A DNA stretch of 64,000 bases from Staphylococcus muscae (GTDB lineage: Bacteria > Bacillota > Bacilli > Staphylococcales > Staphylococcaceae), in contig NZ_CP027848.1 of the NCBI RefSeq assembly GCF_003019275.1, positions 2,031,132 through 2,095,131 of the forward strand, given 5' to 3'. Below the pieces are notes generated by a model, which searched no databases, was not told where the DNA came from, and saw only the letters and a list, made by a program, of their open reading frames with translations. This document shows positions 57,985-64,000 of this stretch, in pieces (the stretch's first letter is position 1; each line of letters starts with the position of its first letter). A program made the translations under genes and the position numbers.

Positions 57985-59173
57985 ATGTGGTACGGTGTAG
58001 TTGTTTCAAAAAATAAAAACCGTAAAAACAAGCTAAAAAGAAGATAAGACATGCAGAAAAGTAAAATGTATAAATTGGACTCCCGAAAAATTGTGACAGT
58101 GGGCCACCGATAATCGGTCCAGCCATCGCTCCAAAACCTTGAATACTGTTAATCACGCCCCATGTTTCTTCTTGTTCGGTAGGGTGAATAAAACCAGCCA
58201 TGAATGTATTCCAGGACGGGAGAAGTAAACCATAAATTAACCCTACAAGTAATGCGATTCCCCATACGATAAAAATATTCGTAATAAATGTGAATGAAAT
58301 CATTGCAATACCATAACAAAGAAAACCGACGAAGATCATGCTGTACATAAAGCGGTGTGCAAAGTGATCAATGAGCTTAGATAGTCCGAGCATTGATATC
58401 GTACAACCGATACCTCCGATAATTATCGCAGCTGTGTATTCAACCGTCGTCACGCCAACAATATTAATCGCATATTGCGGTAAAACCGGAATCAATGCAC
58501 TAATCGCAATCCCTTGCAATAAAATTCCTGGAAATAAAATGATATGACGTCGTGATACACTCACAATTTGTTTGAATTGTTCACGTACATTTTTCGTGTG
58601 ATAGTCGGTGAGTCGAACTTTTACGAAAAAGTAGAGTACAAATGCGATTGCAACAATAAGTGGCATTAAGAAATTGAACGTAATGGGATGACTTTTGAAG
58701 ATGAGATTCATTCCAATCATCCCAACAAGCAAACCAGCTAGCCATGCAAAATACACATAGCCCATCTGTTTTCCACGTGTTCTTTCATCGACGTTTGCCA
58801 ACATAATGACCCATATTGGACATACTGCAATTCCTAACATGAGCGCACTTACGATGAGTACGATAGGAGAAATTGGCATAAAGATGACGAGCATTAAGCT
58901 AAACAATGCTAAGACAAATCCTAACGTGAGTACAATACGTGGACCCCATCGTTTTAGAATAAAACCGATAAAAAAGTTAGAAACTGCATCGGCAATAAAG
59001 TGCACAGAAATAGCAGCAGAAGTAATACCAACAGCTATGGAAGTTGCTGTTGGTAACAAAGGTAAATAACTGAGCACGTACATGCCACGTGCAAACTCCA
59101 TAAGAAATAATATGATAATTAATAAAGAAAAGTTTTTCGTATAGTCTTTATTATTTGACGAGTAATCTTGCAT
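57983..59173 (-). CDS. ltaA: Glycolipid flippase LtaA
   Basis: A 396-residue major-facilitator protein with twelve helices that moves the gentiobiosyl-diacylglycerol anchor of lipoteichoic acid to the outer leaflet. [16 protein letters not shown] opens helix 1. Typical MFS loops are [13 protein letters not shown] (loop 2-3-like) and [35 protein letters not shown]. The ATG at 59173 gives [11 protein letters not shown] as in S. aureus; a longer frame is inside ugtP. It overlaps the end of ugtP by 23 bases, so the two are translationally linked. Confidence 0.93.
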   Translation of the reverse strand: MQDYSSNNKDYTKNFSLLIIILFLMEFARGMYVLSYLPLLPTATSIAVGITSAAISVHFIADAVSNFFIGFILKRWGPRIVLTLGFVLALFSLMLVIFMPISPIVLIVSALMLGIAVCPIWVIMLANVDERTRGKQMGYVYFAWLAGLLVGMIGMNLIFKSHPITFNFLMPLIVAIAFVLYFFVKVRLTDYHTKNVREQFKQIVSVSRRHIILFPGILLQGIAISALIPVLPQYAINIVGVTTVEYTAAIIIGGIGCTISMLGLSKLIDHFAHRFMYSMIFVGFLCYGIAMISFTFITNIFIVWGIALLVGLIYGLLLPSWNTFMAGFIHPTEQEETWGVINSIQGFGAMAGPIIGGPLSQFFGSPIYTFYFSACLIFFLACFYGFYFLKQLHRTT

Positions 59174-60326
59174 ATAAAGGAACCTTTCCATAAACATTTT
59201 GATATGCAGTCGAATCATAAAGTAAGTGAAGTAAGTCGTTACAAAGTTTTTGCGTCGCATGTTCAATGCGTGCATCAGTGATATGCTGCACCATTTGATC
59301 TAATGCATCATTATGTTGCAATAAATGTGTCACGATTTCAATTGCATCGTCAGGTGTATCGGCAATCTTGCCGAAGCCTTTTGATTCGAAATAGTAGGCG
59401 TTTTCAAGTTCTTGACCTGGCGCAGGATTTAAGAAAATCATCGGTGTTCGACGCGCTAATCCTTCCGAAATCGTAATGCCACCCGGCTTCGTAATCATGA
59501 GATGACTGACAGCCATCCATGCATTCATCTCTTTCGTATATCCGAGAATTAAGACGTTATTATTATTTTTGAATGCAGTTGAAAGTTGACGTTTTAAGTC
59601 TTTATTACGCCCACATATCATAACAACTTGTGCACGTGGTGTGTTGGATAAAATGCGTTCTATCATTGTATGGAAGCCTTTTGATACACCAAAAGCACCG
59701 GCTGACATAAGAATTGTAGGTGCAGTTGGATCCAAATGGTTTTGATAGCACCACTCTACACGATCAATAGGCGCTTCAAATTGTGCAGATACTGGAATTC
59801 CAGTCACTTTTGTGTGATCATTCGGAATACCTATGTTTGTTAGTTCTGCCTTCAAATCATCAGTTGCGACATAATAGCGTGATGAGTTCGGAGTGATCCA
59901 GTTTTTGTGCATACGGTAGTCTGTAATCACTGTTGCGATTGGTATATTCATATTAAATTGTTGTGTTAATACCGACATAACAGGCGTTGGAAAAGTTAAC
60001 AAGATTAAATCAGGTTTTTCCTTTAAAAGTAGATTTAATAGTTTGTTCAACCCATAGTATTTATAGAAGCATTTGTCTATTTCATCTGGGCGACTGTAAT
60101 AGAATGCTTGATACATGCGACGGAAATATTTAAAACTATTAATATACCATTGTTTACAAATAGTTGTTATGACAGGGTGTGCTTCTAAAAATAAGTCATG
60201 CTCGATAACCGTAAGATCATCCAGGTGCATCTTATTTAAATGCGACACAATACTGTTCGTGACTTGGATATGGCCATTGCCAAAGGAACCGGTCAGTATT
60301 AATATTTTTTTCTTTTGAGTACTCAT
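59151..60326 (-). CDS. ugtP: Processive diacylglycerol beta-glucosyltransferase UgtP (YpfP)
   Basis: A 391-residue GT28-type glycosyltransferase, transferring two glucose units from UDP-glucose to diacylglycerol to make the lipoteichoic acid anchor. It has the N-terminal [14 protein letters not shown] motif and the C-terminal UDP-sugar site [31 protein letters not shown]. In B. subtilis it also links nutrient state to cell size. The ATG at 60326 has GGAGG 8 bases upstream and lies in a short palindrome (ACTCATATGAGT); a 5-codon upstream extension lacks support. It is first in ugtP-ltaA on the minus strand. Confidence 0.95.
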   Translation of the reverse strand: MSTQKKKILILTGSFGNGHIQVTNSIVSHLNKMHLDDLTVIEHDLFLEAHPVITTICKQWYINSFKYFRRMYQAFYYSRPDEIDKCFYKYYGLNKLLNLLLKEKPDLILLTFPTPVMSVLTQQFNMNIPIATVITDYRMHKNWITPNSSRYYVATDDLKAELTNIGIPNDHTKVTGIPVSAQFEAPIDRVEWCYQNHLDPTAPTILMSAGAFGVSKGFHTMIERILSNTPRAQVVMICGRNKDLKRQLSTAFKNNNNVLILGYTKEMNAWMAVSHLMITKPGGITISEGLARRTPMIFLNPAPGQELENAYYFESKGFGKIADTPDDAIEIVTHLLQHNDALDQMVQHITDARIEHATQKLCNDLLHLLYDSTAYQNVYGKVPLYARLLVK

Positions 60327-60689
60327 ATGAGTAGCCTCCAATATTATTTAGATGCAAAGGGAGCGCCTGAGCATAGGTGTTTCATTATGAAAGACTGTCT
60401 AGCGCTATCGAAATCAAATTTATATAAGTTGTATCAACGTAAAATAAGGTGAAATCCTTTAACATCTCATCATTTAACCATAGTTTGCCAGTATCCTAAA
60501 AATTGTGAAAAGAAAAAGTCAATTTCAATGAGACGCATATACGTTATAATTTATTCTATTATCTTAATATATTGACGCAATGAGATACAACATGAGAAAT
60601 AATGTCAGATGAAAAAATGATCTACAACTTATATAATTTTATGGTGAAACGTGTATAATGAATGAGTGTATAAAAAAGGAGAGATATGT
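60327..60689. promoter_or_regulatory. Divergent intergenic region between ugtP and murE
   Basis: About 360 bases of AT-rich sequence. Two TATAAT elements (60632-60637 and 60654-60659) precede murE, but neither has a strong -35. No ORF with an SD, operator or strong terminator is visible. Confidence 0.35.
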
Positions 60690-62174
60690 GTGAATGCGCA
60701 AGAACTTTTTCAACATATATTAATGAAACAAGTAGTTGGAACATTAGATAGAGAAATAGATGATATCACGACAGACTCTCGCACTGCTAGAGAAGGAAGT
60801 ATCTTTGTGGCTTCTAAAGGCTATACAGTGGATAGTCATCGCTTTGCGCAAAATGTTGTAGCGCAAGGTTGCCAAGTCGTTGTCGTGAGTCGTGAATTAG
60901 AGTTAACAGGTGATGTAACACAAGTGATTGTGCCTGATACATTGCGAGTGGCGAGTCATCTTGCTCATCGCTTGTATGATTTTCCTAGTAAAAAGATGAC
61001 AACAATCGGTGTGACAGGGACAAATGGTAAAACATCAATCGCTACGATGATACATCATATATTCCGCAAATTGAATAAAGGCAGCGCCTATTTAGGGACA
61101 AATGGCTTTCAAATAAATGAGCACGTCACAAAAGGGCAAAATACGACACCAGAGACGGTATCCCTTACTAAAAAATTGCATGAAGCCGTGCAAGCAGATG
61201 CATCCGCAATGACATTAGAAGTATCATCACACGGATTGAGCTTAGGGAGATTGAGTGGGGTTACATTTGATGTTGCGATATTTTCAAATTTAACACAAGA
61301 TCATTTAGACTTTCATGGGACGATGGAAGCATATGGTCATGCAAAATCGTTGCTATTTAGTCAATTAGGCCAGGATGTGTCGCAATCGAAATATGCGATT
61401 GTGAACAATGATGATGCCTTTTCAGAGTCTTTAAAGGCTGTCACACCATATGAAGTATTCACATATGGAATCGAACAAGATGCGCAGTTTATGGCGAAAA
61501 ATATTGAAGCAACCCTACAAGGTGTTACTTTTGACTTCGTTACTCCTTTTGGGACGTATCCTGTAAAGTCACCTTATGTTGGTGAATTCAATATCGCAAA
61601 CCTTATGGCAGCAATGCTCGGAGTATGGGCGAGTGGCGAAAGTTTAGAGCGAGTGACACAGGTAGTTGAAGCGCTAGAGCCTGTTGAAGGCCGACTAGAA
61701 GTACTTGACCCATCATTGCCGATTGATTTAATTATTGACTATGCACATACAGCAGATGGTATGACAAAGTTAATCGACGCAGTACAACCGTTTGTGAAAC
61801 AGAAGTTAATCTTTTTAATCGGCATGGCAGGTGAACGTGATTTGACGAAGACGCCAGAAATGGGGCGTGTTGCTTCACGTGCAGACTATGTTATATTAAC
61901 GCCTGACAACCCAGCAAATGATGATCCTAAAATGTTGACGGCAGAGTTAGCGAAAGGGATGACTCATGATAACTATGTAGAATTCACAGATCGTGCAGAA
62001 GGTATTCGACACGCCATTGAAATGGCTGAACCGGGCGATACTGTTGTCTTAGCATCAAAAGGACGTGAACCTTTCCAAATTATGGCTGGTCATGTAAAAG
62101 TACCACATCGTGATGATTTGATTGGTTTAGAAGCTGCCTATGAGAAGTTTGGAGGTCGTCCAGATGAAGATTAG
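60690..62174 (+). CDS. murE: UDP-N-acetylmuramoyl-tripeptide synthetase, L-lysine-adding (MurE)
   Basis: A 494-residue Mur ligase that adds L-Lys to UDP-MurNAc-L-Ala-D-Glu. The P-loop [10 protein letters not shown] is near residue 110, with [13 protein letters not shown] and [11 protein letters not shown] following. The specificity motif reads DNPANDDPK; the lysine-type enzymes have DNPA where diaminopimelate enzymes have DNPR, so it builds a Lys-type stem peptide as staphylococci do. The GTG at 60690 is chosen, with AAGGAG 8 bases upstream and the expected total length. It overlaps the following gene by 11 bases. Confidence 0.96.
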   Translation: MNAQELFQHILMKQVVGTLDREIDDITTDSRTAREGSIFVASKGYTVDSHRFAQNVVAQGCQVVVVSRELELTGDVTQVIVPDTLRVASHLAHRLYDFPSKKMTTIGVTGTNGKTSIATMIHHIFRKLNKGSAYLGTNGFQINEHVTKGQNTTPETVSLTKKLHEAVQADASAMTLEVSSHGLSLGRLSGVTFDVAIFSNLTQDHLDFHGTMEAYGHAKSLLFSQLGQDVSQSKYAIVNNDDAFSESLKAVTPYEVFTYGIEQDAQFMAKNIEATLQGVTFDFVTPFGTYPVKSPYVGEFNIANLMAAMLGVWASGESLERVTQVVEALEPVEGRLEVLDPSLPIDLIIDYAHTADGMTKLIDAVQPFVKQKLIFLIGMAGERDLTKTPEMGRVASRADYVILTPDNPANDDPKMLTAELAKGMTHDNYVEFTDRAEGIRHAIEMAEPGDTVVLASKGREPFQIMAGHVKVPHRDDLIGLEAAYEKFGGRPDED

Positions 62175-62403
62175 AGAAAGCCATAGCGAAGGATATTCAG
62201 CGAAAGTGTTTATTTATGAGAATAAAAAGGAAGATTATTTTGTTGTTGCAGTGCCAGACTTACATTGGTCTATCATGATCGATGATACGCTATTTGGTGA
62301 AGCACTGACAGAACACCTCATGATGCACTTATTCAATGTACTTGATGAAGATGAAGCAGAAGTATTAGCGTTACGTATTACACAATGGGTACAAGAAACA
62401 TAG
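62164..62403 (+). CDS. YueH-family small protein
   Basis: A 79-residue acidic protein starting [32 protein letters not shown]. The pattern resembles the short YueH family of Firmicutes. The start is inside the murE end (GGAGGTCG lies 8 bases upstream), giving an 11-base overlap, and prfC follows 18 bases on, so it belongs to a murE-yueH-prfC unit. The function is unknown. A longer frame starting at 62140 would place the start upstream of the SD. Confidence 0.7.
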   Translation: MKIRESHSEGYSAKVFIYENKKEDYFVVAVPDLHWSIMIDDTLFGEALTEHLMMHLFNVLDEDEAEVLALRITQWVQET

Positions 62404-62421
62404 ATTAGAAGGAGTTTTGAG

Positions 62422-63984
62422 ATGAGTATCAAAGATGAAGTATCAGCACGTAAAACCTTTGCGATTATTTCGCATCCGGATGCTGGGAAAACAACATTGA
62501 CGGAAAAGCTATTATATTTTAGTGGTGCGATTCGTGAAGCAGGAACAGTTAAAGGGAAAAAGACAGGTAAATTTGCAACAAGTGACTGGATGAAAGTAGA
62601 GCAAGAACGTGGAATTTCGGTTACAAGTTCTGTCATGCAGTTTGATTATGATGATTACAAAATTAATATTCTGGATACGCCAGGGCACGAAGATTTCTCT
62701 GAGGACACATATCGTACTTTAATGGCGGTCGACAGTGCAGTCATGGTAATTGACTGTGCAAAAGGAATTGAGCCACAAACATTGAAACTTTTCAAAGTTT
62801 GTAAAATGCGTGGTATTCCAATTTTTACGTTTATTAACAAATTAGACCGTGTTGGCAAGGAACCTTTTGAATTGTTAGATGAGATTGAAACAACGTTAGG
62901 AATCGAAACATATCCGATGAACTGGCCAGTCGGCATGGGTCAAAACTTCTTTGGTATTATTGACCGTCACGAGCGTACTATCGAGCCATTTCGTGATGAG
63001 GAAAATATTTTACACATCAATGAAGATTATGAATTGGAAGAGTCACATGAAATAGCAGGTGATAGTGCTTTTACGCAAGCGATTGAAGAATTAATGCTTG
63101 TTGATGAAGCGGGTGAATCATTCGATGAAGAAGCATTAAAAAGTGGTGATTTAACACCAGTATTCTTCGGGTCAGCACTTGCAAACTTCGGTGTCCAGAA
63201 CTTCTTGAACGCTTATGTAGACCATGCACCGATGCCACATTCACGTCAAACGGAAGAAGATATGGAAGTGACGCCATTCGATGAACAGTTTTCTGGATTT
63301 ATTTTCAAGATTCAAGCGAATATGGATCCGAAACATCGTGACCGTATTGCATTTATGCGTATTGTAAGTGGTGCGTTTGAACGAGGTATGGATGTGAAGT
63401 TACAACGTACAGGTAAGAAATCTAAAATTACGCGTTCTACAAGTTTTATGGCGGATGACAAAGAAACGGTAAATCATGCAGTTGCCGGAGATATCATTGG
63501 CTTATATGATACGGGGAACTTCCAAATCGGTGATACACTAGTTGGAGGGAATCAAAAATTCCACTTCAAAGAATTGCCGCAGTTCACACCTGAAATCTTT
63601 ATGAAAGTATCACCGAAAAACGTAATGAAGCAGAAGCATTTCCATAAAGGGATTGAACAACTGGTGCAAGAAGGAGCGATACAGTATTATCAATCATTGC
63701 ATACGAACCAAATTATTCTTGGTGCTGTTGGACAGTTGCAATTTGAAGTGTTTGAGCATCGTATGAACAATGAATACAACGTTGATGTCATTATGGAGCC
63801 AGTCGGCAAGAAAATTGCACGTTGGATTGAAAATGAAGACGATGTGGAAGATAAAATGAACTCAAGCCGTTCAATTCTTGTAAGAGACCGCTATGATCAT
63901 AAAGTCTTCTTATTTGAAAATGACTTTGCGACACGATGGTTTGAGGAGAAATTCCCGAATATCAAATTGTATAGCCTATTATAA
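62422..63984 (+). CDS. prfC: Peptide chain release factor 3
   Basis: A 520-residue translational GTPase that recycles RF1/RF2 after peptide release. The G domain has P-loop SHPDAGKTT, switch [10 protein letters not shown] and NKLD for guanine specificity. An EF-G-like domain II and the RF3 C-terminal domain ending [14 protein letters not shown] follow. AGAAGGAG lies 7 bases before the ATG. The stop falls 16 bases before the window end, so the gene is complete. Confidence 0.96.
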   Translation: MSIKDEVSARKTFAIISHPDAGKTTLTEKLLYFSGAIREAGTVKGKKTGKFATSDWMKVEQERGISVTSSVMQFDYDDYKINILDTPGHEDFSEDTYRTLMAVDSAVMVIDCAKGIEPQTLKLFKVCKMRGIPIFTFINKLDRVGKEPFELLDEIETTLGIETYPMNWPVGMGQNFFGIIDRHERTIEPFRDEENILHINEDYELEESHEIAGDSAFTQAIEELMLVDEAGESFDEEALKSGDLTPVFFGSALANFGVQNFLNAYVDHAPMPHSRQTEEDMEVTPFDEQFSGFIFKIQANMDPKHRDRIAFMRIVSGAFERGMDVKLQRTGKKSKITRSTSFMADDKETVNHAVAGDIIGLYDTGNFQIGDTLVGGNQKFHFKELPQFTPEIFMKVSPKNVMKQKHFHKGIEQLVQEGAIQYYQSLHTNQIILGAVGQLQFEVFEHRMNNEYNVDVIMEPVGKKIARWIENEDDVEDKMNSSRSILVRDRYDHKVFLFENDFATRWFEEKFPNIKLYSLL

Positions 63985-64000
63985 GTACCTTATATGTTGA

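Overview
The window is a stretch of chromosome from a Staphylococcus. It is AT-rich with strong AGGAGG-type ribosome binding sites. Gene order follows the conserved staphylococcal core from rocD-gudB-glpQ through argHG, pgi, spsB, addBA, clpB, fabH-fabF, opp3BCDFA, trpS, spx, the MecA adaptor, coiA, pepF, spxH, relQ-nadK, mgtE, cpaA, fabI, ltaA-ugtP and murE to prfC. Protein sequences are close to S. aureus but clearly diverged, and several local differences (argF beside argHG, no spsA, a CKDS motif in SpxH) argue for another species, perhaps of the intermedius/hyicus type. The species call is inference. I see no rRNA, tRNA, IS element, prophage or CRISPR array.

Layout. 1-3 kb: end of rocA, then rocD and gudB (ornithine/proline to glutamate to 2-oxoglutarate), with a perfect CcpA cre site before gudB. 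3-8.1 kb (minus strand): glpQ, argF and the overlapping argG-argH pair. 8.3-11.1 kb: pgi, then a non-coding-looking gap that holds a Fst/PepA1-like type I toxin-antitoxin locus plus a decayed tandem copy, then spsB. 11.2-19.6 kb: addB-addA and an FAH-family hydrolase. 19.4-24.7 kb: small membrane proteins, CoA-disulfide reductase, a HAD phosphatase, sufT and an OatA-like acyltransferase. 24.8-31.7 kb: clpB under CtsR boxes, a secreted acid phosphatase, yjzD, fabH-fabF under FapR boxes and a DUF3899 protein.

31.9-37.8 kb: the opp3BCDFA oligopeptide permease with a CodY-like box. 37.9-44.5 kb: a DUF4256 protein, trpS, spx, the MecA-family ClpC adaptor, coiA, pepF and the small RNA RsaE/RoxS. 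44.5-46.5 kb (minus): spxH, truncated haemoglobin and a CYTH protein. 46.6-52.6 kb: a tight operon of a UPF0738 gene, relQ, nadK, a pseudouridine synthase, mgtE and cpaA. 52.6-57.9 kb: fabI with its own FapR-type promoter, an AI-2E-family permease, an AGCS symporter with a CodY-like box, an esterase and a YjcG-like protein. 58-64 kb: ugtP-ltaA (lipoteichoic acid anchor), murE, a YueH-family gene and prfC.

Functional themes are nitrogen metabolism (Arg/Orn/Glu, peptide and amino-acid uptake), envelope building (signal peptidase, fatty acids, lipoteichoic acid anchor, peptidoglycan), and stress proteostasis (ClpB, Spx, SpxH, MecA adaptor). Recognisable control sites for CcpA, CtsR, FapR, CodY and a possible SrrA/ResD site link these to nutrient, heat, lipid and redox status. 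The most notable non-standard item is the unannotated-looking toxin-antitoxin RNA locus between pgi and spsB.
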